From: an uncultured Lachnospiraceae bacterium
GTDB lineage: Bacteria; Bacillota; Clostridia; Lachnospirales; Lachnospiraceae
Direction: 5' to 3'
NCBI GenBank assembly: GCA_900317505.1
Contig: ONHB01000011.1
Coordinates: 8,669 to 72,668, forward strand
DNA length: 64,000 nt
How positions within the stretch are numbered: position 1 is the first letter of the stretch; the number at the start of each line of letters is the position of its first letter. The notes beneath the pieces are model-generated. The model was given only the letters and a program-made list of their open reading frames with translations, was not told the origin of the DNA and made no database searches. Below, one piece after another: positions 44,937-53,350 of this stretch. The position numbers and the translations under genes are program-made.

Positions 44937-45725
44937 ATGTGTCGGATAACAGATCCTATCATTAAAAAAATGGAAAAGACGGTCCGCGAATGTGGAGACA
45001 TTTTACTCCATGCAGACAGGGATGAGCACTTTGTCTCATCAAAAGAAGGACATGGAAATTTTGTGACTGTTTATGATAAAAAAATACAGGAAAAACTGCG
45101 TGGAAGCCTGAATGAGATTTTACCGGAGGCAGCTTTTGTCGGAGAAGAAGAGGACATCCATCCGGACATTCACGAGGGCTTTGCGTTTGTGGTGGATCCG
45201 ATTGACGGAACTGCCAACTTTGTAAGAGATCTGAAGGAAAGTGTGATCTCGGTCGGACTTTTAAAGGATGGAAAACCATACATTGGTGTGGTATACAATC
45301 CCTATCTTGATGAAATGTTTACTGCTAAGAAAGGCTGTGGAGCTTATGTGAATGATAAGCCGATTGCCGTTTCCAAACGACCGCTTTCAGACGGAATGGT
45401 CTTATTTGGGACAGCACCCTATTACCGGGAACTCAACGATAAGGCTTTCGAGCTTGCCGGAAATTTCTGGAAACAGGCACTGGATCTGAGACGGACCGGA
45501 ACAGCGGCTTTGGATCTTTGTCTTGTGGCTGCGGGCAGGGCAGAGCTGTTTTTTGAACTCATTTTACAGCCATGGGATTATGCCGCGGGAGCCGTGATCT
45601 TAACCGAAGCCGGTGGTAAAATCGAGACGCTGGAAGGAACGGCGCTGACATTTGATAAGCCGTGTTCCGTGCTTGCCACCAACGGTTGCAAGGTGGAGGG
45701 AGTACCGGTAAATAAAGACTGGTAA
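44937..45725 (+). CDS. Inositol-monophosphatase family phosphatase
   Basis: 262 aa Mg-dependent, Li-sensitive type phosphatase fold. Metal-binding motifs are GEEED, DPIDGTANFVR and QPWDYAAGAVILTEAGG. Members act on inositol phosphate, fructose-1,6-bisphosphate, PAP or histidinol phosphate; the substrate is not clear here. AGAGGA at 44922-44927 is 9 bases before ATG 44937, better than the 3 bases to ATG 44931. Confidence 0.9.
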   Translation: MCRITDPIIKKMEKTVRECGDILLHADRDEHFVSSKEGHGNFVTVYDKKIQEKLRGSLNEILPEAAFVGEEEDIHPDIHEGFAFVVDPIDGTANFVRDLKESVISVGLLKDGKPYIGVVYNPYLDEMFTAKKGCGAYVNDKPIAVSKRPLSDGMVLFGTAPYYRELNDKAFELAGNFWKQALDLRRTGTAALDLCLVAAGRAELFFELILQPWDYAAGAVILTEAGGKIETLEGTALTFDKPCSVLATNGCKVEGVPVNKDW

Positions 45726-45819
45726 TGATATATTTTTTGACTTTGATATCGTACAGATGCTACAACGAAATACCGGTAATAAGATAAGAAATCGTAACAG
45801 GGAGAGTTTAGGCGGGATT

Positions 45820-47352
45820 ATGAAAAAAAAGATTCTGATCGTAATTGGGGCTGTTGTTGTATTTATATTGTTGGTTGCGGGAATTTTTGGATATACCTTA
45901 AAGCTTCGTTATACGGTTGTTGATACAAAAGAAGCGCCGGATAAAGATTTTTCACTGACATTGCAGATGAAGGGAGAGCCGGAACTGCTTTTTGGTGCAA
46001 CACATGGACGTATCGTAGCTAAGCATGATGGTAAGACCGTGCAGAAAATTCCGGTTACCGTTTATGATGACGGAGCCATGCTGCACGAGGATAACTGGAG
46101 TGTGGAATGGGGAATTGCCGGTGTCCGTGTCACACTGATAGGAAGCGAACAGCCGGATGAGATCATGGATATCATGTATGATGGTTCGGATACATTTTCC
46201 GGTTACAGTGAAGAGGAAATCCGGACAGAAATGGAGAACCGATATGGTTCATTGCAGTCTGTGACAAAGGAAGGAAATTTTTACCGCTGCGATACCGGAG
46301 ATTTTACATTTTTAGTACAAAATGACCTCATTTTGAGCGACAGCTATAAGCAGGAATATTTTCATTATCTGACAGATGCTTATTTTGCCGGTCGCAACCG
46401 GATACATGAATATGAAGTAAAGGGAGAAGGAACGGATATCTGTTATATACCGGTTATCACCCTTGATTCGTCAAGCAGCGAGGAGAAGGACTGGTTTTGC
46501 CAGGATGTGATAAACTGGCTGCTTTATGTGACGAAGGATCTTCCCTATGAAGGAAATGAAACACTTTTTGAGCAGATTGAAATTAGCTACCGGGGAAAAA
46601 ATACCGATTATAACCTGCCGGATTTATCTGATTTTACAGACGATTCCATTGCAGATGTCTACAATGACCTCTATGAATATGTGGAAACCATGATAACGGA
46701 AGATTATCAGGATGCAGTAGAAAATACCGGAACAGAGGCTGACGAGAGTACCGGAACACAGAATGACAGTCATGCCGGAAGTGAAAATACAGATGGGCAG
46801 GTGCCAGATGAAGAGGCTGTCTGGCATTATTTATCGCTGGAGCCCGACTGTACCTATCAGGCCGATGACGGTGTGGAATACCGTATGGTGCCTGTCGACC
46901 GGGCGTGCGGCAGCAGTTTTTATGTACTGGTTGGAACCGATGATCAGGGCAAGAGTGCATGTATGGTAAATACAGATCCGTATCTTGGCAGTGGCGGTGA
47001 GGCAAAATGGATTCAGTTTTTATCAGATGGAAAAACTGGATTTTCCTGCCTGGCATACAGTGGCGGAGCTTATGGAAGCCTTTATCGGACAGAGGATGGA
47101 GGAAAAACATTTACCAATGTAGAATGGCCGTCAGCCAAGGTAAAGCTTTCGGATGGAACCCTTTACAATCCTTTTGTGATGCCGGAAAAGGTCTATGAAA
47201 AGGATGGTAAGCTGTATATGGAAGTCGGCCAGGGTGCGGATGGAGATTATTATGGCGATGAAGGGTATTGTAATGGATTGTATGAGTCTTCGGATGATGG
47301 GAAGACATGGGTGTATGTGGGGGAAGTGGTAGTTGGTAGAGATGAACAATAA
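45820..47352 (+). CDS. Membrane-anchored protein with Asp-box (BNR) repeats
   Basis: 510 aa. It has an N-terminal membrane anchor (KKKILIVIGAVVVFILLVAGIFGYTL), an outer region, an acidic Thr/Glu linker (about 305-335), and a C-terminal beta-rich part with two Asp-box motifs, TEDGGKTF and SSDDGKTW. Such motifs occur in sialidase-type propellers but also in many non-enzymatic surface proteins. No sialidase active site (Arg triad) is apparent. The C-terminus overlaps the recQ start by 11 bases. I assign no function. Confidence 0.75.
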   Translation: MKKKILIVIGAVVVFILLVAGIFGYTLKLRYTVVDTKEAPDKDFSLTLQMKGEPELLFGATHGRIVAKHDGKTVQKIPVTVYDDGAMLHEDNWSVEWGIAGVRVTLIGSEQPDEIMDIMYDGSDTFSGYSEEEIRTEMENRYGSLQSVTKEGNFYRCDTGDFTFLVQNDLILSDSYKQEYFHYLTDAYFAGRNRIHEYEVKGEGTDICYIPVITLDSSSSEEKDWFCQDVINWLLYVTKDLPYEGNETLFEQIEISYRGKNTDYNLPDLSDFTDDSIADVYNDLYEYVETMITEDYQDAVENTGTEADESTGTQNDSHAGSENTDGQVPDEEAVWHYLSLEPDCTYQADDGVEYRMVPVDRACGSSFYVLVGTDDQGKSACMVNTDPYLGSGGEAKWIQFLSDGKTGFSCLAYSGGAYGSLYRTEDGGKTFTNVEWPSAKVKLSDGTLYNPFVMPEKVYEKDGKLYMEVGQGADGDYYGDEGYCNGLYESSDDGKTWVYVGEVVVGRDEQ

Positions 47353-49183
47353 TTTTCAAACGCCACAAGAGGCACTAAAAGTACTATTTGGATATGATGC
47401 TTTCAGACCCGGTCAGGAATCTGTCATTGACAGTATTCTTTCCGGAAAAGACGTGTGTGCCATCATGCCAACGGGTGCCGGAAAGTCGGTATGTTATCAG
47501 ATACCGGCTATACTGCTTCCGGGGATCACGCTGGTTATTTCACCTTTGATCTCCCTGATGCAGGATCAGGTCAAGGCTTTGAATGAAGCAGGAATTGCTG
47601 CGGCATTTATCAATAGTTCTCTGTCAGAGCGTGCATTTCATGAGACAGTGAAAAAGACAAGGAACGGTGATTATAAAATTCTTTATGTAGCACCGGAAAG
47701 ACTGGTTACTGAGGGTTTTATGGAGCTTGCAAAAACGATCGAGATTTCCATGGTAACTGTTGATGAAGCACATTGTATTTCGCAGTGGGGACAGGATTTC
47801 AGACCAAGCTATATGAATATTTCCCAGTTTGTTGATATGCTGGAAGAACGACCGGTTGTCAGTGCATTTACAGCGACAGCAACTGAAAATGTCAGGGAGG
47901 ACATCATATGTACATTGGGATTACAGGATCCTTTTGTGCTGGTCAATGGATTTGACAGGGAAAATCTGTTTTTTCAGGTTGAGAAGCCCAAGAGCAAGGA
48001 GCAGTATATTCTGGACTATGTCGCATCGCATGAAAGCGAGAGTGGCATTATTTATTGTGCAACGAGGAAAAATGTGGACAATCTCTATAATCTACTGGAG
48101 AGCAAGGGCTTTTCGGTCGCAAAATACCATGCGGGAATGGGTGCGGAAGAACGAAAACGGATGCAGGATGATTTTGTATTTGATTTTACCAGTATTGTTG
48201 TAGCGACCAATGCTTTTGGAATGGGTATTGACAAGTCCAACGTCCGCTATGTCATTCACTATAATATGCCGCAGAGTATGGAAAATTATTATCAGGAGGC
48301 AGGAAGAGCCGGCAGGGATGGTCTGGAGGCTAAATGTATTTTGTTGTTTTCCACGCAGGATATCGTGATCAACAGACTGCTGCTTGAACATAAGGAAATG
48401 ACGGATCTAAGTCCGGAGGAGCTTGCAACGGTAAAGGAACGTGATATGCAGAGACTGCAGAGCATGGAGCGGTACTGCTATACGACGGAGTGTCTGCGTA
48501 ATTATATTTTGAAATACTTTGGAGAAAAGCCGGAAAAACCATGCGGTGACTGCGGAAACTGTTTACATACTTTTGAAACACTGGATATGACGGATGCTGC
48601 AAAGCAGATCATCAACTGTGTATACGAATCAAGGCAGCGTTTTGGAAAGACTATCATCATTGATACGGTCGCAGGCGCCAAGACGGCGCGGCTTGCCGAG
48701 ATTGGTGCTGTCAATTACAAATCTTACGGAGTGCTGGCTTCGACCAATAAAAAGCTTATCCGCCGGCTGGTGGAGCAGATGGTTGCTGAAGGATATCTGA
48801 GAGTGGGAGATTATCAGGTGGTAAAGCTTGGCAATTTCCAGGCTTTGAAAGATCCTGAAACGACAGTCATGGTAAAAATCACAGATGACGATAAGCTTCC
48901 ACAGCGTGCAGAAAAACCTAAAAAGAAAACGAATGGCAAGGATGCACTTACAGCTGCCGGATTTAAGTTGTTTGATAAATTCAGGGAACTCCGGCTGCAG
49001 ATTGCGCGCGAAGAAAACATGCCGCCGTATATTATTTTCAGTGATAAGACTTTGATCGATATGGCTGTCAAGATGCCCAGATCGAAGAGCGAGATGCTGG
49101 AGGTGTCCGGTGTCGGGGAGAATAAGTATGGGAAGTATGGTGAGAGGTTTTTGAGGGTGATTGAGGAGAATTGTTGTGATTGA
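47342..49183 (+). CDS. recQ: ATP-dependent DNA helicase RecQ
   Basis: A 613-aa 3'-5' helicase for recombination and fork repair. Walker A is MPTGAGKSVCYQIPA and the DExH box is VDEAHCISQWG. Motif VI is in YYQEAGRAGRDG. The RQC zinc cysteines are in CGDCGNC, and a C-terminal HRDC domain is present (about 535-610, VSGVGENKYGKYGERFL). ATG 47342 is preferred to a TTG at 47333. It is the last core gene before the accessory region. Confidence 0.95.
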   Translation: MNNNFQTPQEALKVLFGYDAFRPGQESVIDSILSGKDVCAIMPTGAGKSVCYQIPAILLPGITLVISPLISLMQDQVKALNEAGIAAAFINSSLSERAFHETVKKTRNGDYKILYVAPERLVTEGFMELAKTIEISMVTVDEAHCISQWGQDFRPSYMNISQFVDMLEERPVVSAFTATATENVREDIICTLGLQDPFVLVNGFDRENLFFQVEKPKSKEQYILDYVASHESESGIIYCATRKNVDNLYNLLESKGFSVAKYHAGMGAEERKRMQDDFVFDFTSIVVATNAFGMGIDKSNVRYVIHYNMPQSMENYYQEAGRAGRDGLEAKCILLFSTQDIVINRLLLEHKEMTDLSPEELATVKERDMQRLQSMERYCYTTECLRNYILKYFGEKPEKPCGDCGNCLHTFETLDMTDAAKQIINCVYESRQRFGKTIIIDTVAGAKTARLAEIGAVNYKSYGVLASTNKKLIRRLVEQMVAEGYLRVGDYQVVKLGNFQALKDPETTVMVKITDDDKLPQRAEKPKKKTNGKDALTAAGFKLFDKFRELRLQIAREENMPPYIIFSDKTLIDMAVKMPRSKSEMLEVSGVGENKYGKYGERFLRVIEENCCD

Positions 49184-49251
49184 GGCGATGGTCCCGGAGA
49201 TTCATGAGAAAGCAGGTAATGATGAAGGGTATAGAATCTGATGTGCATAAA

Positions 49252-49280
49252 TTGCGTTTGATTATGTTTGAGATTATAAT
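49252..49280 (+). promoter_or_regulatory. Promoter of the helicase fragment
   Basis: TTGCGT (49252-49257), 17 bases, TATAAT (49275-49280), 60 bases before the gene. Confidence 0.65.
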
Positions 49281-49340
49281 AACAGTATCTGTTTTTTATA
49301 TTTAATATTTTGAATAATGCGAAAGAGTAGGATCTTATAA

Positions 49341-50168
49341 ATGGGAAAATTTGAAGAAATTCGGTTAGGATTTGAAACAGCATATATTAATGATTCGGTC
49401 GTTTCAAGTGATTTATATCGTCCGCAATTTGTTTCAAATAATTATAAAGAGGGAAAGAAAGTGCTCTCGTCTCTTGAGGACGAGCTTTTGTTATGTGATG
49501 GATTTCAAATTAGTGTTGCTTTTATTACTATGAGTGGAATAACCCCACTTCTTCAGACACTTAAAGAGCTTGAGAAGAGAAATATTCATGGTCAGATTTT
49601 AACAACCAACTATCTTAATTTTAGTGAACCAAGGGCATTAAAAAAGCTTCATGAACTATCCAATATTACGCTTAAAATGTATGATGTTGAGGCTGCAGGT
49701 AAAGGATTTCATACAAAGGGATATATTTTCAAAAAGGATGAAATTTACCGAATTATTATTGGTAGTTCAAATATTACAAGTGCCGCCCTTACCTATAATC
49801 GTGAATGGAATACCAAGGTAGTTTCTACTGATCAGGGAGAAATGGCAAAAACAATTTTAGCGGAGTTTTACGATTTATGGGATTCGAAATATACATTATC
49901 TTTTGATGATTTTTATGAAAATTATAGAACACGTTATGATGTCATTAAGCATCAAAGAGAGTATGCAAAACGAGAAGAAGTACTTTCGCTTGAAAATTAT
50001 AAATTACAGCCTAATAGTATGCAGACCGGCTTTATTGTTAATTTAAAGAAAATCCTTGCATCGGGTGAAGACCGCGCTCTTCTAATATCTGCAACAGGGG
50101 AACGTGGTATATTTGTGACAGGTGGAAGAAACTCAGGATTTACAAGGGTTTCGGAAGCCTTGTCCTAG
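49341..50168 (+). pseudogene. Truncated PLD-domain helicase (N-terminal part only)
   Basis: 275 codons. Residues 1-250 match the N-terminal part of large defence-type SF2 helicases that begin with a phospholipase-D-like nuclease domain (HTKGYIFKKDEI, IIGSSNITSAALTYNREWN) and usually end with DUF3427. The sequence reaches the helicase Walker A (ALLISATG, to about 50099), then changes to unrelated residues ERGIFVTGG and stops at 50168. The rest of the helicase is not in the next 14 kb. This is best read as interruption by the mobile element that follows. The PLD domain could still be made, so an active fragment is not excluded. Confidence 0.75.
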
Positions 50169-50275
50169 ACGTTTCCGTGTGATAATTGTCCGGATTATCT
50201 CCGGATGGGAAAACTTAACAGGTATTTTTACTGATAGGACTAAATTGACACAAAGAATCGAAGATTTAATCGGTT

Positions 50276-50304
50276 CCATATTGAAGTCAATATGGTCTTA
50301 TTTT
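50276..50304 (+). terminator. Terminator at the left end of the element
   Basis: CCATATT pairs with AATATGG over a GAAGTC loop, followed by TCTTATTTT. It would stop readthrough from the truncated helicase. Nearby, TCCGGA occurs twice, at 50189 and 50200, five bases apart. Confidence 0.55.
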
Positions 50305-50356
50305 TTATACCCTTTTTTCGGGTGGCTCCCGATGGGTGGAAAGGAGAGTTGAATTT

Positions 50357-50524
50357 ATGATTTTAGAATTTGTTGGCAGAGTTTTACTGAATGTTTTAAA
50401 GGCTATGGTATGGATGGCGTTGTTAATGTTTCGGTGTGTACTGGGATTGGCGAAGCTGACATTATTAGTGTTTGGGCTGGTTGCAAGAGTATTTCTTGTG
50501 CTTGCCAGGGCAGCAGTTGATTAG
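50357..50524 (+). CDS. Small hydrophobic protein (55 aa)
   Basis: ATG 50357 with AAGGAGAG eight bases upstream. Nearly the whole chain is hydrophobic with a few Arg and Lys residues (VLKAMVWMALLMFRCVLGLA), suggesting one or two membrane helices. Similar tiny ORFs are common at the front of Firmicutes mobilizable elements, but I do not recognise a family. It precedes the TnpV-like gene by 112 bases. Confidence 0.55.
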   Translation: MILEFVGRVLLNVLKAMVWMALLMFRCVLGLAKLTLLVFGLVARVFLVLARAAVD

Positions 50525-50636
50525 GATGGAATGGTGATATTTGTGTATTCTGGCGTTACAGATAATTTAACTGTCAGGTGTGGACAGCATTTATACATAG
50601 CTTCGCAAGAGGCAATGAGAAAGGAGGATTTTCTGC

Positions 50637-51218
50637 ATGGCAGAACATTTGAGAGCAGTAACTCTCCGCGGGCCGGCGTTAAGGCAAATAACGATATTTT
50701 TAAGGCGTAAGACGCAGAAAGGATTTTTTATGGAAGAAAAAACAAAAGTGACTGCAGCACCTACAATTGCAGAAAAGTGTGGCATTAAGTACAAAGAGGT
50801 GGATGGATTGTATTATCCGATTTTTGGAGAGTCGGAGCCAGAGAGTTATGCAAGTCTTGGAAAATACGGACATCGTTATCTCAGAGCCTTGATGAAGAAT
50901 GACCGTTATCTGTATAACAAGTATTTTATGCAGGGAGTGCTTTTGGATAAGGCAGCAGAATATGAAAATTATGCATGGCAACTGTATGACACTGTTTTAC
51001 AGGGAATAAGCAAGGAGAGAGGAATTGGTTTGGATACTTTGGAAGAAAAAGGATTTCAGGTAACATTTCAGGAAAACATGCAGGCGGCAATGACAGCAGA
51101 TGAGATTGTAACAGAGGATTTGTTTGCAGCAATTGATTACAACAAGCGTGTACGTCTGGAACGTGCAAAGGAAAATATCGCGTTTGAACAGGCGGAGACG
51201 CAGAGAATGGAGGCATGA
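50637..51218 (+). CDS. TnpV-like transposon-encoded protein
   Basis: 193 aa. The central part (about 55-120: VDGLYYPIFG, GKYGHRYLRALMKNDRYLYNKYFMQGVLLDKAAE) resembles TnpV proteins of Tn4451-type elements, whose role is unknown. Two in-frame starts both have ribosome sites: ATG 50637 behind AAGGAGG and ATG 50730 behind AGAAAGGA. The first 31 residues are basic and unlike the rest, so the shorter form (162 aa, MEEKTKV) may be the main product. It ends 4 bases before the parM-like gene and is probably in its operon. Confidence 0.65.
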   Translation: MAEHLRAVTLRGPALRQITIFLRRKTQKGFFMEEKTKVTAAPTIAEKCGIKYKEVDGLYYPIFGESEPESYASLGKYGHRYLRALMKNDRYLYNKYFMQGVLLDKAAEYENYAWQLYDTVLQGISKERGIGLDTLEEKGFQVTFQENMQAAMTADEIVTEDLFAAIDYNKRVRLERAKENIAFEQAETQRMEA

Positions 51219-51222
51219 GTTT

Positions 51223-52128
51223 ATGGAAGAAAATAGAATTTATTATGTGGGAATTGACCACGGGAATCATTTAATGAAAACATCAAACCATGTGTTTGAG
51301 AATGGTGTGGAAAGACAGGCTGTAAAGCCTACCTTCCAGGCTAATACACTGGTTTATGATGGAGCATTTTATAAGATTGGAGAGAAGCGTAACAGTGTGA
51401 AGGACAGTAAGCTTGCAGATGATGATTATTATCTGTTGACACTTGCGGCACTGGCAAAGGAATGTCAAGCAGGAAGTATTCCGAATGGTGCCAGAGTGGT
51501 GCTTGGAGTCGGACTTCCTTTAAAACAGTTTGCAACTGTAAGAAAACAGTTCGTAAAGTATCTGAAGCGTGGAAATCAGCCGGTGCATTTTAAATTTGAG
51601 GATGTGGCATATGATTTTACCATTGAAAATGTACTGGCATTTCCGCAGTGTTATGCAGCAGTGGCAGACAGGCTTGGCAGTATGAAGGGCGAATATCTGA
51701 TTGTGGATGTTGGTTCATGGACGATTGATATCATGCATGTGAAGGATGGCGTTCCAGTGGAAAGTAAATGTGAGACTTTCACGGAGTCCATGATTTCTGT
51801 TATTCAGGAAATCAAGAGCAGAAGCAGTGAGGTTTTTGGCAAGGAGATTTCGGAGAATGTGATTACAGATTATATCAGTAATTTTAGCAGCAATTATCCA
51901 GAGAAATATGCAAGGATTATGGACGAGGCACTTGAAAAGTTTGTCAGCAGAGTGGAAGGCATCTTAAAGGAAAACGGGCATGATACGGAATTTACCAACA
52001 TCATTTATGTAGGTGGCGGAGCAAAGGCAATGGAGAGATTTGGAAAACATGGGGATAACATTTCTTATGTGACGGATGTCAGAGCTAATGCAAAGGGTTA
52101 TGAGTTTCTTGCAAAACAGATGGCATAA
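51223..52128 (+). CDS. parM: ParM/StbA-like actin-type ATPase
   Basis: 301 aa. Actin-fold nucleotide motifs are in order: phosphate-1 YYVGIDHGNHLMKT (about 6-19), phosphate-2 LIVDVGSWTIDIM (about 157-169) and adenosine motif IIYVGGGAKAMERFG (about 260-274). ParM filaments push sister plasmids apart, bound through ParR to a centromere. The true start is ATG 51223, with GGAGG nine bases upstream; the longer frame to 51124 overlaps the previous gene. A ribbon-helix-helix gene follows after 15 bases and phased repeats lie just beyond, so a complete segregation cassette is plausible on this element. Confidence 0.85.
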   Translation: MEENRIYYVGIDHGNHLMKTSNHVFENGVERQAVKPTFQANTLVYDGAFYKIGEKRNSVKDSKLADDDYYLLTLAALAKECQAGSIPNGARVVLGVGLPLKQFATVRKQFVKYLKRGNQPVHFKFEDVAYDFTIENVLAFPQCYAAVADRLGSMKGEYLIVDVGSWTIDIMHVKDGVPVESKCETFTESMISVIQEIKSRSSEVFGKEISENVITDYISNFSSNYPEKYARIMDEALEKFVSRVEGILKENGHDTEFTNIIYVGGGAKAMERFGKHGDNISYVTDVRANAKGYEFLAKQMA

Positions 52129-52143
52129 AGGCAGGTGGTACAC

Positions 52144-52584
52144 ATGGTAATGGGATTTAGAGAGAGGCGGCTTGGCTGCCGTCTCTATGTGGACCGCCAG
52201 TCGGATGCAAATATTCTGAAAAAACTGGACAGGATGCTTGTGGATGGTAGCTTTCCTAACCAGACGGAGCTTATCAAGAGAGGTATTGAACTGGCCTATG
52301 AAGAAGTGTACGGAGAGGCGGAAGAGGTTAAGGCGTCCCATAGGCAAGAGATTGATGTAAAGAAGTTAGCGGAAGAAGTTGCCAGGGCATTGAAGCCGGA
52401 AATGGAGATGTTGATGGCAGAGTGTGAGGCGAGAGTTGCCGCAACGGAAACACCCACACCACCAACATCAGCTTTAGCATCAACGCATGATGCTCCACAG
52501 GATAATACGGTATCTGTAACTGATGATGAAGCCATTCTTCCAAGTCAGACATTCAATTTTCTAAAAGGACTGAATGATGATTAG
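52144..52584 (+). CDS. Ribbon-helix-helix DNA-binding protein, ParR-like
   Basis: 146 aa. The N-terminal part (about 5-50: RLGCRLYVDRQSDANILKKL, FPNQTELIKRGIELAYEE) reads as a ribbon-helix-helix fold, as in ParR. A helical middle precedes a Pro/Thr/Ala-rich linker and a conserved-looking acidic tip (SQTFNFLKGLNDD), which could be the part that contacts the ParM filament. ATG 52144 is chosen; the frame also contains a GTG at 52135 inside the ribosome site. Its position behind parM and before the TGACG repeats supports a centromere-binding role. Confidence 0.7.
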   Translation: MVMGFRERRLGCRLYVDRQSDANILKKLDRMLVDGSFPNQTELIKRGIELAYEEVYGEAEEVKASHRQEIDVKKLAEEVARALKPEMEMLMAECEARVAATETPTPPTSALASTHDAPQDNTVSVTDDEAILPSQTFNFLKGLNDD

Positions 52585-52597
52585 GAAGATGCGGCAG

Positions 52598-52687
52598 TGA
52601 CGTCGAAGTGACGACAATGGAATTCTAAATGACGGCAGATTGACGTCATTCATATATAAAATAAATATATCTGACGGCAAACTGACG
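52598..52687 (+). repeat. Phased 11-bp TGACG repeats (candidate parC-like centromere)
   Basis: TGACG starts at 52598, 52609, 52630, 52641, 52672 and 52683. These form three pairs of 11-bp units (TGACGTCGAAG, TGACGACAATG; TGACGGCAGAT, TGACGTCATTC; TGACGGCAAAC, TGACGCTAGTT). Pairs repeat at 32 and 42 bp, near three and four helical turns. Between pairs 2 and 3 lies an AT-only tract (about 52652-52670) that could hold a promoter for the mob genes. Confidence 0.75.
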
Positions 52688-52718
52688 CTAGTTAGCGGAT
52701 GGTTTGCTGTCGGTGTTT

Positions 52719-52827
52719 TGGCACGAAATTCGTGCCATATATTGGGTGCAGGAGCTCCTGCCAAGACGAAAAATGGTAATTGCTGGTAGCAATTATATTT
52801 TTTTCGGGGAAAGGTCCGACCTTTCCC
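52719..52827 (+). other. Cluster of inverted repeats, candidate oriT
   Basis: Strong palindromes lie before the mob genes: TGGCACGAA / TTCGTGCCA with one central A (52719-52737), GCAGGAGCTCCTGC (52748-52761) and GGGAAAGGT / ACCTTTCCC around CCG (52807-52827). Relaxases of this type nick next to such hairpins, and oriT usually lies just upstream of mobC. No known nick sequence is recognised. The gap 52585-52923 holds these hairpins, the TGACG repeats and a terminator, and no other gene. Confidence 0.45.
52777..52804 (+). terminator. Terminator after the parM-parR operon
   Basis: TAATTGCT pairs with AGCAATTA over GGT, followed by TATTTTTTT. Confidence 0.7.
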
Positions 52828-52923
52828 GAATCTTGCAAAACAAGTGAACAGCAACAGAAGCATTATGGAGGGATTTGCTATAAGCAGTCCTTAAAGAAGA
52901 ATTTTTTATAGGAGGTCACAGCC

Positions 52924-53013
52924 ATGAGCATGGTAAGTGAGATTTTGATGGGATTAATTTTGAGGATTGGAGGTTATGTGTATGGCAGATGGAAACAGAA
53001 GGTACAAGTCTGA
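52924..53013 (+). CDS. Possible 29-aa leader peptide overlapping mobC
   Basis: ATG 52924 has GGAGG eight bases upstream and reads 29 codons to TGA 53011-53013, overlapping the mobC start in another frame. The first half is hydrophobic (EILMGLILRIGGYVYGRW). It may serve to couple translation into mobC rather than make a useful product. Confidence 0.4.
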   Translation: MSMVSEILMGLILRIGGYVYGRWKQKVQV

Positions 53014-53350
53014 CAAAAAGCTATATAAGGTTTCTTTTAAGTTGTCAGAGGAAGATAAACGATTGTTGGAAGAAGGTGCAAAAAAGGCTGGAATGAATAT
53101 CAGTGAATACCTGCGCAATCTGGTGCGTGGCGGTGGAAATGTGGACGCATCTTTTACGACAGACAGAGGGAATTTTATCAGACAGATAACAGGAATTGCT
53201 ACCAATGTGAATCAGATTGCGAAGGTAGTAAATACCCAGGGATATGGTTACACGAGGGATATCCTTGCTGTTAAGCAGGATTTGGAGGATGTAAAGAGGC
53301 TGATGAGGGAGGTGCTTATGGTATGGCAATCACTAAGATACAGTGCCTGA
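52982..53350 (+). CDS. mobC: Mobilization accessory protein MobC
   Basis: 122 aa. An N-terminal ribbon-helix-helix-like part (about 15-48, VSFKLSEEDKRLLEEGAKKAGMN) is followed by the MobC signature ITGIATNVNQIAKVVN. MobC binds oriT and opens the strand for the relaxase. ATG 52982 is 8 bases after GGAGG; ATG 52976 is too close. It overlaps the relaxase gene by 28 bases. Confidence 0.88.
   Translation: MADGNRRYKSDKKLYKVSFKLSEEDKRLLEEGAKKAGMNISEYLRNLVRGGGNVDASFTTDRGNFIRQITGIATNVNQIAKVVNTQGYGYTRDILAVKQDLEDVKRLMREVLMVWQSLRYSA

Noticed and set aside
52598-52687. TGACG repeats as LlaJI-type GACGC target sites
   Set aside because: Only one of the six units reads GACGC. The strict 11-bp spacing fits protein binding on one helix face better.
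52598-52760. CRISPR array
   Set aside because: Repeat units are only 11 bp, with unequal short gaps and no cas genes; no CRISPR array was found anywhere in the window.
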